In this document: piece by piece, positions 19,128-28,284 of the stretch
How positions within the stretch are numbered: the first letter of the stretch is position 1
How the letters are laid out: each line of letters opens with the position of its first letter
NCBI GenBank assembly: GCA_020053105.1
Contig: JAGVNU010000066.1
Span: forward strand, 1-61,435
DNA: 61,435 nucleotides
Source of the DNA: Thermodesulfovibrionia bacterium
Lineage (GTDB): Bacteria > Nitrospirota > Thermodesulfovibrionia > UBA6902
Direction: 5' to 3'
Notes under the pieces: model-generated
Told to the model about the DNA's origin: nothing
Seen by the model: the letters and a program-made list of their open reading frames with translations, nothing else
The model's database searches: none
Translations under genes and position numbers: made by a program

Positions 19128-21680
19128 TTACTTTAGCTTAAGGACCAACACAGAATTCTCAGAGTTGAGGACTACATCGAAATAAGGCAGGATGTGCTCC
19201 TTTATGTAGTTCTCGGAGAACGGTTTGTTCATGGGATAATATCCAGTATCTCCATATGCCCATCGTATGGTTTTTTCATTAACTATCCAGTAAATTCTGT
19301 CTTTATATTCATTGGCCCACTGGCTATAGTCATATTTAAAGGCAGCCAAGTCAAAGGGGTGTCTGAGTCTGGACTGGATCGCGTAGAATGCTTCGGGTAC
19401 CGCGCCTTTGTGTTTATCGCAGAATTCAGCGAGCTTCCGCATCGTATCCATATTTTTTACGGTGTAGTCGGGGATTTTAGAATCATAGACCGGGGAGCGT
19501 ATTTCATTTAGCATGCCAACATGCTCTTGAACATCCGGGAAGACATCTCTGATAATTTTTTTAAGAGCATCTTTGTACACATCAAGCATTAATCCAAGAT
19601 TTGAAAATGTATATAAGCCGTTAATTCCGGTCTGTGCCTCAAATATGCCGAGGGTTGATGGATCGGAAAACATCAGGTTCATCGGGGAGTTGATCAATTT
19701 ACCAAATTGCTCCGCGGTATTGAGATCAAGCAGCGAATAATGAGAGATGACCTTTGATCCAGGGAAATCGTACCCGTAAGAATTATCATAAAGCTTGGTT
19801 ACCAGGTTGAACCGGTCAAGGAAGAATCCGGATACAAGGATTGATATGGTCAAAAACGTGATAAGCGCAGCCCTGCGAACGAACAGCAGTGTAATTAATG
19901 ATAGGATAATCGCTGCCCAGCCTGCGAAAGTAACAGGATAAAGCGCGGCAAGATAAGGACTGGTAATGTCGGGATATTTCCAGGGCATATCATATATGAA
20001 CCTGGCGATGAGAGTATATAAGGCAATTGCGCCGGCCAGGAATAAAGGCGTCTTTGAGTATTTTGGCGTTGACAGATATGTTTCATAATAGTGTTTAAAC
20101 AGGACAGCAGTAAGCGCAAAAATCATCAACACCGGGAAAACAAGCAGCCTGTGAATATTAGGCAGAGGGCTATAAAATACAATGAGAAATATGAGGGTCG
20201 AGACAGTGCAGAAGGTAATACAGCTAAGGTTCGTTTCAAGGAAATTACGGTTCAGGTCCGTGTTTTTCTTCCTTGCTATCGACAGGGCAAGCAAGGCAAA
20301 GACCAGATAAACAAGCGGGGGAACAAACCTAACAAATTCGGCGGTTGTGCCGACCACCCCCTGGTTGTCGCCAACCCTCTGGCCGACTATTAAAAGAAAA
20401 ACCGGGTTGAGAATATCGATTATATGAGATGTTATAGCATGAGGCCATCCGATTGTTATCATAATCTCCAGGGCAATAATAAAAGGTGCGAAGGCAATGC
20501 TGTATACAATTACCTTTTTAAAGAGGGTAAGCCGGTCACAGGAGACAGATTTTAACTTCCATTGGAAGCAGAAAAAATATATCAGGGATAGAAATAACAT
20601 GAGCGGCATATATAGGCTTGCGGCTCTATGATAGGGAGGGGCAATCAGCAGCATCAGAATGATAAACGCCTGAGGGAGCACCCTGTTGACGTTTAAGGCA
20701 GACAAGGCAAGCATTATAAGAAGATAGGACGTTAAATAAGGCAGCATGGTCTTGGTATAGGAAGGCACTTCCCTGAACAGGAAAAACAAAACGGATAATC
20801 CGCACAAGACTAAGATCTCCAACAAAACCGGAAGGACACTCGTGCGTTCCCTGTTCTTACTGACGAGCGTGGAGAAAAAGACCACTGTGAGCATAATCAG
20901 GTAACTGTTGTTGCTGTTTGAAAACATGAGACTTGTGAAAATAGTATTTAACCCCATTGCAGTTATAAGGATGAAACGGTCCTTAATAAAGGAACTATAG
21001 AAACAGTAAAAGCAGATGAAATACATAATAAAAAGATAAAATGGCAGTATCCATTGAGAGTTGATTAAATTGTAATTGAAATAATGGGTTAAAAGTCCGG
21101 TATGGACCTGTAAGAGAGCAAAGTAAGTATCTCCGGTAGCGATATTGATAATGTGATATTTGGAAAATTCAAGCGCTCCTTTCATGAAATGCGTTTCCAT
21201 AAAAATATCTCTTAAAGGGTAGGGAGAAAAATGCAAAAAAAGGTAATAGTAGATTAATAGCAGCGGGGGCAGCAGAAATAAGAATGTATTTCGGACGGAC
21301 CTGAATGTATCATTTATGACAAGGATGTCCCTTGCTCTGTAAAACCCCGCCAGGGACAAGATATTGATTAAAGGATAAATAACAAAAAAACGGGAAGGTA
21401 GTAAATTATGGTTGTTCATCTCTGTATAAATTAAAGATATAGTGAGAAAACCCAGGAATGTGGAAGCCAGAATGAGCTGCAGCCCGGTTATCGATCCCAG
21501 GAGCTTTTTGTGTGTATTGAATGTCGAGAAGATAAGAAGTCCGAAACCTGTTGGGACAAGGAAGAAAAGCGGGGCGATGAACGCATCTTTGATAAAAGAC
21601 TGAAAGTGAAATATGTAGAATAAATATGTAACGACATAATAACCTGCTAACAGACTAAATACCGAAGGTGTTTTTCTCAT
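19128..21680 (-). CDS. Large polytopic membrane protein, possible GT-C transferase
   Basis: I do not recognise the family. The 850-residue protein has about 14 or more hydrophobic spans across roughly residues 1-640, then a soluble C-terminal region of about 200 residues with many aromatic residues. An acidic loop follows an early span (RDIFMETHFMKGALEFSKYH, about residue 155). This topology fits membrane glycosyltransferases of the GT-C type or O-antigen ligase/polymerase-like proteins. It has its own promoter (21729-21757). A polymerase or transferase role for the repeat unit is inferred only from topology and locus. Confidence 0.6.
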   Translation of the reverse strand: MRKTPSVFSLLAGYYVVTYLFYIFHFQSFIKDAFIAPLFFLVPTGFGLLIFSTFNTHKKLLGSITGLQLILASTFLGFLTISLIYTEMNNHNLLPSRFFVIYPLINILSLAGFYRARDILVINDTFRSVRNTFLFLLPPLLLIYYYLFLHFSPYPLRDIFMETHFMKGALEFSKYHIINIATGDTYFALLQVHTGLLTHYFNYNLINSQWILPFYLFIMYFICFYCFYSSFIKDRFILITAMGLNTIFTSLMFSNSNNSYLIMLTVVFFSTLVSKNRERTSVLPVLLEILVLCGLSVLFFLFREVPSYTKTMLPYLTSYLLIMLALSALNVNRVLPQAFIILMLLIAPPYHRAASLYMPLMLFLSLIYFFCFQWKLKSVSCDRLTLFKKVIVYSIAFAPFIIALEIMITIGWPHAITSHIIDILNPVFLLIVGQRVGDNQGVVGTTAEFVRFVPPLVYLVFALLALSIARKKNTDLNRNFLETNLSCITFCTVSTLIFLIVFYSPLPNIHRLLVFPVLMIFALTAVLFKHYYETYLSTPKYSKTPLFLAGAIALYTLIARFIYDMPWKYPDITSPYLAALYPVTFAGWAAIILSLITLLFVRRAALITFLTISILVSGFFLDRFNLVTKLYDNSYGYDFPGSKVISHYSLLDLNTAEQFGKLINSPMNLMFSDPSTLGIFEAQTGINGLYTFSNLGLMLDVYKDALKKIIRDVFPDVQEHVGMLNEIRSPVYDSKIPDYTVKNMDTMRKLAEFCDKHKGAVPEAFYAIQSRLRHPFDLAAFKYDYSQWANEYKDRIYWIVNEKTIRWAYGDTGYYPMNKPFSENYIKEHILPYFDVVLNSENSVLVLKLK

Positions 21681-21728
21681 CTGAAATATAGTGTCCCCCG
21701 CCCGAAAATATGCTTGTTTGTGATGTAC

Positions 21729-21757
21729 ATAATATAAGTCTTTCGAGGGCTTGTCAA
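21729..21757 (-). promoter_or_regulatory. Near-consensus sigma-70 promoter for the 850-residue membrane protein gene
   Basis: On the minus strand TTGACA (21757-21752) and TATTAT (21734-21729) are spaced by exactly 17 bases. The start codon at 21680 lies about 48 bases downstream of the -10 box. It indicates that the last five genes of the locus (21680 down to 13700) can be transcribed separately from the legionaminate block. The remaining 202-base spacer has only a small inverted repeat (AACATA/TATGTT near 21787-21801). Confidence 0.75.
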
Positions 21758-21882
21758 TGGGTGCCGGTTACTTCAAACTATGGGGCAACATAACCTATGT
21801 TATAAGATGATGTTTTTTATTAAGCCGGTTTTGGGTAATATTTTGCATTCTTGACATTAGTACATCTATCAGTGGTTTCAGT

Positions 21883-23343
21883 TTATCTATGCAGGATTAT
21901 TTTGAGGTCGTCTTTATCAAGCATAAACTTATAACTTATCAAAACATATGCTATGATCCCGATAATGGTTCCGGTATATGCCGGGATGAAAAACAAGCAG
22001 CAGATCATAATAATTAATGGGAGCCCGGATTTTAAAACCACATTATTCAGGAATGGGCCGGGAGCAACATCAAAAGATTTAATCATTGAAGGCAGGTATG
22101 TAAACATGATTACGAATGAGCCAAGGACCGTTCCTAATACAACTCCCGGCGCCCCAATGATACGCACCAGATAAATACTGACTGCCAGGTTAACGGCAGT
22201 TGCAGCGGCATTGAATTTGACAAGCGTCTTTACCTGGTTTATTCCCACCATCATCTCAGTGCCGCTGGTGATGAAGGCCATTGCGGTCAGCGAAATGATG
22301 AACAGCCTGCCGAGTGTCACGGCTGTTTCATAACCTTCCCCGAACCAGAGCTTTATGATTACGTTCATATAAAAATAAAAAAGGACCAGCATCGGTCCGA
22401 CTGCAAGGACGGAATACTTTGTGGCTTTTTCAAAAAGCATGGCTATCCGTTTTCTGTCCGTCACTGCGTTGAGCTCGGAGGTCACGGGCACCAGTGTGGA
22501 GGATATGAGCGAGAGGCCGTAGCGCAGCATCTCAAATATTTTAAATGCGACACTGTAATATGTCAGGTTGGCCGGGGGCAGGAAGATGCCTAAAATAATT
22601 ACGTCTATTTTATATGAGAGAAACGCAAAGACCTTGGCGATCAATATCCATATGCTGAAACCGAAAAGCTGTCCGAAGGACTCTTTGCTGCTGAGCGAGG
22701 GGGACAGCCTGAGGGCCGGGTCCTGCATAATGACCTTTATATAGACAATGACAAGGTTGAGAACACCCGCGGCAAGATAAGCTATCCCTATTCCCGCTAA
22801 CCCGTATCCGGCATAGACAGCTATAAAAACAAATACCGCCCGCAGAAGCCATTTAATAAGCTCCATGGACCTGGCCAGCGCGTATTTCTGAAGGCCCTCT
22901 GCAACACGTATCAGGCTTACGGACCAGAACTCCGCAAATGAAAGAAGGATGAGCGCCCTGATCATGTTCCTAGCGTCAGTTACAAGCTCAGGCGGAATGG
23001 TGAATATTTTTTCAAGGAAGACTTCATTTATAAGGGTAAGCACTAAACACATGACAAGCCCGAGCACTGTGGAGATGACCAGGTTTGTGTTTATGGTCTG
23101 AAGGAGTCTTTGCCAGTCGCCTTTTGCCTTATACTCCGCAACATATTTTGTGACGGACAGGCCGAAGCCGGCCTCAAGAATATTGGTATTGGCAACAAGG
23201 GCCAGTGCGAGCACGACCACCCCGTATGCGTCTTTGCCGAGGACTTTTATCAGGTATGTGATGATGAATATCTGGAGGGCAAAGGACAGGAGCTTGCCTC
23301 CTGAGTTTACTATGGTATTAAGGAATATTTTTTTTCTTAACAT
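21883..23343 (-). CDS. Wzx-type polysaccharide flippase
   Basis: The 486-residue protein has the MATE/Wzx-like layout of 12-14 transmembrane helices. It opens with KKIFLNTIVNSGGKLLSFAL, followed by GLSVTKYVAEYKAKGDW, a motif typical of lipid-linked oligosaccharide flippases. It would move undecaprenyl-linked repeat units to the periplasm, so the locus likely follows a Wzx-dependent route. It lies 7 bases downstream of the CMP-sugar synthetase gene and ends the legionaminate block. No wzy or wzz homologue is obvious, unless one of the large membrane proteins fills that role. Confidence 0.88.
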   Translation of the reverse strand: MLRKKIFLNTIVNSGGKLLSFALQIFIITYLIKVLGKDAYGVVVLALALVANTNILEAGFGLSVTKYVAEYKAKGDWQRLLQTINTNLVISTVLGLVMCLVLTLINEVFLEKIFTIPPELVTDARNMIRALILLSFAEFWSVSLIRVAEGLQKYALARSMELIKWLLRAVFVFIAVYAGYGLAGIGIAYLAAGVLNLVIVYIKVIMQDPALRLSPSLSSKESFGQLFGFSIWILIAKVFAFLSYKIDVIILGIFLPPANLTYYSVAFKIFEMLRYGLSLISSTLVPVTSELNAVTDRKRIAMLFEKATKYSVLAVGPMLVLFYFYMNVIIKLWFGEGYETAVTLGRLFIISLTAMAFITSGTEMMVGINQVKTLVKFNAAATAVNLAVSIYLVRIIGAPGVVLGTVLGSFVIMFTYLPSMIKSFDVAPGPFLNNVVLKSGLPLIIMICCLFFIPAYTGTIIGIIAYVLISYKFMLDKDDLKIILHR

Positions 23344-23350
23344 GAAGGTA

Positions 23351-24058
23351 TTAAGATTTCTGTTTGTCCTGCAGCAGCATCTCGGCGATCCTGAAGTCCA
23401 TGGGCTCGTCTATGTCCACGGACCTTTCCCTCGGCATGGGATATACCCTTGTCTTTTTGAGGAAGAGGCCTTTTTCTGCCTTGAAGGTGTCTTTCCACCA
23501 GACATATATGGAGGCATTCATATCAAAGACCCTGGGGGCGGATTGTCTTGTGGTAAAATGCCCATCTTTGACAAGTCTTACCTCATTCCCGGCTGTAACT
23601 TCCACCATATTAAAGTAAGGGTTTCTGTAAGCCTCGGCAACTGAGAAGACATTGTCCGTCTTTTCATCAACCAGGAGCTCAATGCATTTATCAATATCTT
23701 CAGCCTCTCTCAGGGGGGTGGTTACGTGAAGGAGCACAAGGATATCAAATTTAAATTTTGCTTCCCCTTCCATCCACTTCACTGCGTGAAGCAGTACATC
23801 CATCATGCTGCTGTCATCACGGGCCAGTTCCGCTGGTCTTTGGAAAGGCACTTCCGCGCCGTATCTTTTTGAAACTTCTGCTATCTGATCATCCTCTGTG
23901 GATATTATTACACGGTCGATATATTTTGATTCTTTTGCCTGTTCGATAGTATAGGCAATCAGGGGCTTACCCTGAAGCTGCTTGATGTTTTTCCCCGGCA
24001 GACCCTTGGACCCTCCCCTGGCAGGTATCACGCTCAATATCACATTATTTTTATACAT
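23351..24058 (-). CDS. legF: CMP-nonulosonate synthetase, LegF-like
   Basis: The enzyme activates a nine-carbon acidic sugar with CTP. The 235-residue protein has the signature IPARGGSKGLPGKNIKQLQG (residues about 11-30), the catalytic region LLHVTTPLR, and NASIYVWWKD near the C-terminus. It is the only stand-alone cytidylyltransferase next to the legionaminate genes, so CMP-legionaminate is the likely product; specificity among Leg, Neu5Ac and Pse cannot be read from sequence. It is 17 bases after the upstream radical SAM gene and 7 bases before the flippase. Confidence 0.85.
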   Translation of the reverse strand: MYKNNVILSVIPARGGSKGLPGKNIKQLQGKPLIAYTIEQAKESKYIDRVIISTEDDQIAEVSKRYGAEVPFQRPAELARDDSSMMDVLLHAVKWMEGEAKFKFDILVLLHVTTPLREAEDIDKCIELLVDEKTDNVFSVAEAYRNPYFNMVEVTAGNEVRLVKDGHFTTRQSAPRVFDMNASIYVWWKDTFKAEKGLFLKKTRVYPMPRERSVDIDEPMDFRIAEMLLQDKQKS

Positions 24059-24075
24059 ATCGAACTCCGTATAAG

Positions 24076-25464
24076 TTACGCGTGGCGGAAGCCCCGGAAC
24101 CCTGTGTCCTTTTCAAGGTAAAGCTTCCGCGCCCTCTCAAGGACCGAGTCCAGCGCATTGTTATAGTAATTTGTAATGAGTCTTGTATTGGCCTCAAGCA
24201 GGGCCTCATGGAATTCTTTATCGCTGAGTTCCGTAAAATTAATCGCCACAAGGTCTGAATTCAGGTGCTTGTTCTCATAGAAATCCCGGCAGTCTTTGAG
24301 CAGCCCTTTTTTAATCGCATGATAATAGAGCGGGGCCCCTGGATAAGGAGTTACGGGCCGAATGGTACGGAACTGGGCCCTGTCATCGTATTTTAAAAGG
24401 AAGTCAACGCCCTTTCTGAGGGTCTCGCGGTTGTCCCCGATATTGCCGAAGAGGATGTTCAGCCCCGGGCTTATACCGACTTCCAGTGTGGCCTCAATGC
24501 CTTTTGTTATCTGCTTTGTTGTCAGCCCCTTTTTCATGTTCTTCAGGACATTGTCATCCATGGACTCGATCCCGTAATTTATAAACACGCACCCTGCCTT
24601 TTTCATGAGTCTGAGCAGGTCGGTCCTTGCGAAATTGAGCCTTCCGTTACAGTCCCATCTGACGTTCAGCCTCGCCTTGATGAAATCCCTGCACAGGCCC
24701 TCGGTCCTTTCAACAGAGGACATAAGCAGTTCGTCGGAAAAAGCAATGTATGTGATGCCGTAGTCCTTTGTAAGGAGCCTGATCTCTTCAATGATACTCT
24801 CATTGCTCCTCGGCCTGAACCCCTTGTCCATCCTGTAACAGAAGGTGCATCTGAAGGTGCATCCCCGGCCGGAGAGCATCGGCATGACAAAATCTGAATT
24901 CCTGACATGAGGCATTCTCATTAACCTGTAATACTCCATAGGGAAAAGATCATAAGCGGGTAAAGGCAGTGTATTGATGTCGCTTATCAACGGCTGTCGC
25001 TCGTTTATAACGACCTTGCCGCCTTCCCGGTAGGCGATGCCTTTTATGCCGCTGAATGATTTTTTCATCTCAATGGCCTTAAGCAGTTTGACGACGGTTA
25101 TCTCTCCTTCCCCGATGACGACTGCATCCGCTCCTGTCTCATCAAGAAAAAATTCAGGTTCGGGTGAAGGGCCATGACCGCCTATTATATAGAAGGGCCT
25201 GTGGCGCGATTTATTAATTGCATCGGAGATGCTCAACAGCTTCCTGTACTGGTAATAACCGGCGATGATACTGATGCCTATAATGTCGAACCTGTTTTTG
25301 TTCAGGTATTGCGTGAGATGGGAATCAGGATAATGGTGCTGGTCCTGGCTGTATATCTCAACTTCATGACCTTCCCGCCTCAGCACCGCAGCCACATAGG
25401 CCAGCCCCTGGGGGAAAAAATGTATGTAATTGTCCGCATCGTATACTACTAGTAGAATTCTCAT
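24076..25464 (-). CDS. B12-binding-type radical SAM protein
   Basis: The 462-residue protein has an N-terminal B12-binding-like Rossmann domain (RILLVVYDADNY...YIIGGHGPSP) and a radical SAM barrel with CTFRCTFC (about residues 205-212) followed by YGIESMDDNVLKNMKKG. It is embedded in the legionaminate block, directly between the Gfo/Idh oxidoreductase (stop 25465) and LegF. This is a hint that it acts on the nonulosonate or on the same glycan, though no substrate is shown. Confidence 0.86.
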   Translation of the reverse strand: MRILLVVYDADNYIHFFPQGLAYVAAVLRREGHEVEIYSQDQHHYPDSHLTQYLNKNRFDIIGISIIAGYYQYRKLLSISDAINKSRHRPFYIIGGHGPSPEPEFFLDETGADAVVIGEGEITVVKLLKAIEMKKSFSGIKGIAYREGGKVVINERQPLISDINTLPLPAYDLFPMEYYRLMRMPHVRNSDFVMPMLSGRGCTFRCTFCYRMDKGFRPRSNESIIEEIRLLTKDYGITYIAFSDELLMSSVERTEGLCRDFIKARLNVRWDCNGRLNFARTDLLRLMKKAGCVFINYGIESMDDNVLKNMKKGLTTKQITKGIEATLEVGISPGLNILFGNIGDNRETLRKGVDFLLKYDDRAQFRTIRPVTPYPGAPLYYHAIKKGLLKDCRDFYENKHLNSDLVAINFTELSDKEFHEALLEANTRLITNYYNNALDSVLERARKLYLEKDTGFRGFRHA

Positions 25465-26406
25465 TTATCTGTCCTCAATTAATTTCAATATAGCAATTCC
25501 ATCCTGAAGGTCAATGGCCGGTTTGGTCCCCTTTTCCACAACGTCCATAAAATGGTCCAGCTCTTTCCTGTACGTATCGTTCAGGTCAAAGAGGCCCGCG
25601 TCGTTTATAACCGTCTTGCCGCTTCCGGATGAAACCGTCAGCTCCTTCCCGATAAAATCACAGAACAGGGAGCCTCTGCTGCCCTCGATCCTTATACTGC
25701 GTTTTGCATGCTCCTGCAGACAATCCATATGCACATTGCATATAAAGCCGCTTTCGTAAAGGTAAAGGCCTTCGAATATATCGTCAGTGTCTATTTCAAG
25801 ACTACCTGCCTTTGACCGCGTTACCTTCCAACTAACGGGTCCATTGAAAAGGAAGCGCATATAGTCTAACTCGTGCGACAGGTCCAGGGCAACGCCTCCG
25901 CCCCGCTCCCTGCTTGCGCTGTATGATTCCCTGTAGTCCGTCCCTTTCCGCCAGAAAGGCAGATACTGGCCCACCTCGATTTTTGCGAAATAAAGGCCGC
26001 CGAGCAATTTGTTCTCAAGCTGATCTTTAATGTAGTCCATAATTCCAAGGAACCTCAGATTGTAACCGATGAGTATCTTTGTCCTCTTTTTTTCAGACTT
26101 GTCTATTAATAGATCAACCTTGTCGAGATTATGGGACAGGGGTTTTTCGATAAAGAGGTCCATGCCGCAGTCGGCAAGTTCCAGGGCAGTGTCGATATGC
26201 TTACTGGTGTCGTTGGCTATAACGGCGAAATCAGCCTTGACCCCGGCAAGAGAGCAGACTGAAACGGTCTTCCCCCTGTCGTCCAGACCTTTCAGGCAGT
26301 CTTTGTTCTGTGTATAAATTATTACCTGTTCTATCCTGTCGGAAGCGATGAGGTTTGAGATGTGTCTGCGTCCTATTGAACCGCAACCTGCAACCAGCGC
26401 CTTCAT
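25465..26406 (-). CDS. Gfo/Idh/MocA family oxidoreductase
   Basis: This is an NAD(P)-dependent sugar oxidoreductase. ATG at 26406 gives 313 residues starting MKALVAGCGSIGRRHISNLI, the Rossmann motif; the frame is open upstream to a TTG at 26451, but that would overlap the SDR gene. FIEKPLSHNLD carries the family EKP motif with the catalytic-region lysine. The place after the SDR and PtmE-like genes mirrors legionaminate/flagellin glycosylation loci such as the ptm genes of Campylobacter jejuni. A role in making the amino-sugar precursor or modifying the nonulosonate is inferred. Confidence 0.82.
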   Translation of the reverse strand: MKALVAGCGSIGRRHISNLIASDRIEQVIIYTQNKDCLKGLDDRGKTVSVCSLAGVKADFAVIANDTSKHIDTALELADCGMDLFIEKPLSHNLDKVDLLIDKSEKKRTKILIGYNLRFLGIMDYIKDQLENKLLGGLYFAKIEVGQYLPFWRKGTDYRESYSASRERGGGVALDLSHELDYMRFLFNGPVSWKVTRSKAGSLEIDTDDIFEGLYLYESGFICNVHMDCLQEHAKRSIRIEGSRGSLFCDFIGKELTVSSGSGKTVINDAGLFDLNDTYRKELDHFMDVVEKGTKPAIDLQDGIAILKLIEDR

Positions 26407-26425
26407 GCCCAATGTCTGTCCGCCT

Positions 26426-27196
26426 TTACCACGCGGTCCAGCCGCCGTCAACCATTATGTTTTCCCCGGTCACATATGAGGAGGCGTCAGAGGCGAGGTA
26501 CATAACAGCGCCTATAATTTCGTCCGGCCTGCCCATCCTTCCCAGTGGGGTTTTCCGCGAGTAACTTTCCACAAAAGACGCGGGCTGCCCGTCAAAGATG
26601 CCTCCAGGGGAAACCGTATTGGCCCGGACATTATATTTTCCGTAATATGTTGCGATATACTTGGTCAATGCTATTATCCCGCTTTTTATTGATGCGTAGG
26701 CAGCAGGCATAGTCATTGGCGTCCCTTCATAGATGGAAAAATCAGGGGCTGTGACACCGTATATTGAGGCTAAATTTATCATCGTGCCGCCGCCCTGTTT
26801 TTTCATCTGCTCTGCAGCTGCCCGGCAGATGAGGAAATGACCACCGAGGTGGTTGTCCACATTTTCTTTCCATGAAGCGAATTTTATATCTTCAAACTTT
26901 GCGCCCCAGTCAGTGGTGCGCGGGTAGGCGCAGTTTACGAGAATGTCCAGTCTGCCCGATTGTCCTACAACTTCATCGACAGCATTATTGACGCTGTCTT
27001 CAGCGGTGATATCAAGCTGCAGGAATTTGATTTTATCATCAAGTCTGCCCGCGGCCTTTTCCCTGTCAATGTCAGCGGCGTAAACAGAGGCCCCGAACTC
27101 GCGGAGGCCGCTGATGATCTCACGGCCGATAAGGCCGCCGCCTCCGGTAACCATTGCGATTTTATTCTCGCAGGAAAAAAGCCCTTTATAGTTCAT
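26426..27196 (-). CDS. Short-chain dehydrogenase, PtmA-like
   Basis: A classical SDR of 256 residues: cofactor motif TGGGGLIGREI (about residues 17-27), NCAYPRT in place of NNAG, catalytic Ser in NLASIYG and the YxxxK pair in AAYASIKSG. It ends with the typical VDGGWTAW. It overlaps the end of the PtmE-like gene by 11 bases. SDRs of this type (PtmA) sit in legionaminic-acid loci of Campylobacter; the exact step is uncertain. Confidence 0.83.
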   Translation of the reverse strand: MNYKGLFSCENKIAMVTGGGGLIGREIISGLREFGASVYAADIDREKAAGRLDDKIKFLQLDITAEDSVNNAVDEVVGQSGRLDILVNCAYPRTTDWGAKFEDIKFASWKENVDNHLGGHFLICRAAAEQMKKQGGGTMINLASIYGVTAPDFSIYEGTPMTMPAAYASIKSGIIALTKYIATYYGKYNVRANTVSPGGIFDGQPASFVESYSRKTPLGRMGRPDEIIGAVMYLASDASSYVTGENIMVDGGWTAW

Positions 27197-28280
27197 CCGT
27201 ACATTCCCCTATTTTTTTCAGGCTCTTTCTGTATTCGTCCCACTGCCCCAGATCAAGCCAGCCTCCCCAGTGGGGATAGACCCCGACCCTTTCGTTGGTA
27301 GCTGTCTTTACCTTATCGATGAACTTGTCCATATCAATACATTCGCCGTCAGCAATATAGCCAAGGAGTGAGGACTCAAGAATATATGTCCCGGTATTTA
27401 TAAAAAGATCGATCTTCGGTTTCTCGTCTATCCCGAGAAGAAGCCCATTGTTCATGCTTAGCACGCCATAGGGCACCTCGATTTCTTTGTGGGAGCCGAT
27501 GATGGTCAGGAGGTTGTTGTGTTCCCTGTGCCATTTAAAGAAGTCCGAGAACTCCCCCTCAAGTATCGTATCGCAGTTAGTTACTATAAAGGCGCTGTCT
27601 ATTTTATTCCTGAGCAGCGACAGCCCCCCAGCAGTTCCGGAGTATTCCGCTTCATCCACAAACTCGATACTGTAGGGCAGCTTTGTATCACTGAAGTAGG
27701 ACTTTATCATTTCCTTTTTATAATTGACTATCAGGATGAACCTCGAAAACCCGTTCACAAAAAAGCGGTCCATGATATGTTCAATTATCGGCTTGTCCCT
27801 GAGCGGTACGAGCGGCTTGGGAAGGATCTTTGTAAAGGGGTCCAGCCTTGTGCCCCTTCCCCCGGCCATTATGACTACAGCGTTTTCAAAGGTCTCCTTT
27901 GTCTGCCTCTGTGGAGACATCTCAAGGTTAAGACAGTCAATCCATGAAATGACATCTGTGATCTTGCCGCGCATGTCCAGGACCGGGATATGGCTGATGA
28001 GGTGCTTTTGCATAAGGCGCTCGGCCTCTCTGGTTTTATCAGGGGAATCTGCTTTAATGGACAGAAACTTTGTGTTCATTATCCCGGAAACAGCGTCTGT
28101 CAATTGTATGCCGTTCACAATCCCCCTTCTGATATCACCGTCCGTGACCGTGCCGGTCAGCCTCTCGTCCGTGTCTGTAACAAAGAGTATCCTGTGCCCA
28201 GTCTCGTTGAGCCTGTTTATGGCCTGTTTGATAGTGGAACCAGAGGAAATGAATGAGAGTTTTATTTTGTCTTTTTCCAT
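27186..28280 (-). CDS. ptmE: CBS-domain sugar nucleotidyltransferase, PtmE-like
   Basis: This 364-residue protein is a fusion. A pair of CBS domains spans about residues 10-120 (including TVTDGDIRRGIVNG). A nucleotidyltransferase domain follows, with VIMAGGRGTRLDPFTKILPK at about 135-154 and DEKPKIDLFINTGTYILE near the end. The layout is that of C. jejuni PtmE, a glucosamine-1-phosphate guanylyltransferase that supplies the GDP-sugar for legionaminate synthesis. The CBS pair suggests nucleotide control. It starts 4 bases after the LegG-like gene. Confidence 0.83.
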   Translation of the reverse strand: MEKDKIKLSFISSGSTIKQAINRLNETGHRILFVTDTDERLTGTVTDGDIRRGIVNGIQLTDAVSGIMNTKFLSIKADSPDKTREAERLMQKHLISHIPVLDMRGKITDVISWIDCLNLEMSPQRQTKETFENAVVIMAGGRGTRLDPFTKILPKPLVPLRDKPIIEHIMDRFFVNGFSRFILIVNYKKEMIKSYFSDTKLPYSIEFVDEAEYSGTAGGLSLLRNKIDSAFIVTNCDTILEGEFSDFFKWHREHNNLLTIIGSHKEIEVPYGVLSMNNGLLLGIDEKPKIDLFINTGTYILESSLLGYIADGECIDMDKFIDKVKTATNERVGVYPHWGGWLDLGQWDEYRKSLKKIGECTDEL

Positions 28281-28284
28281 ACTG

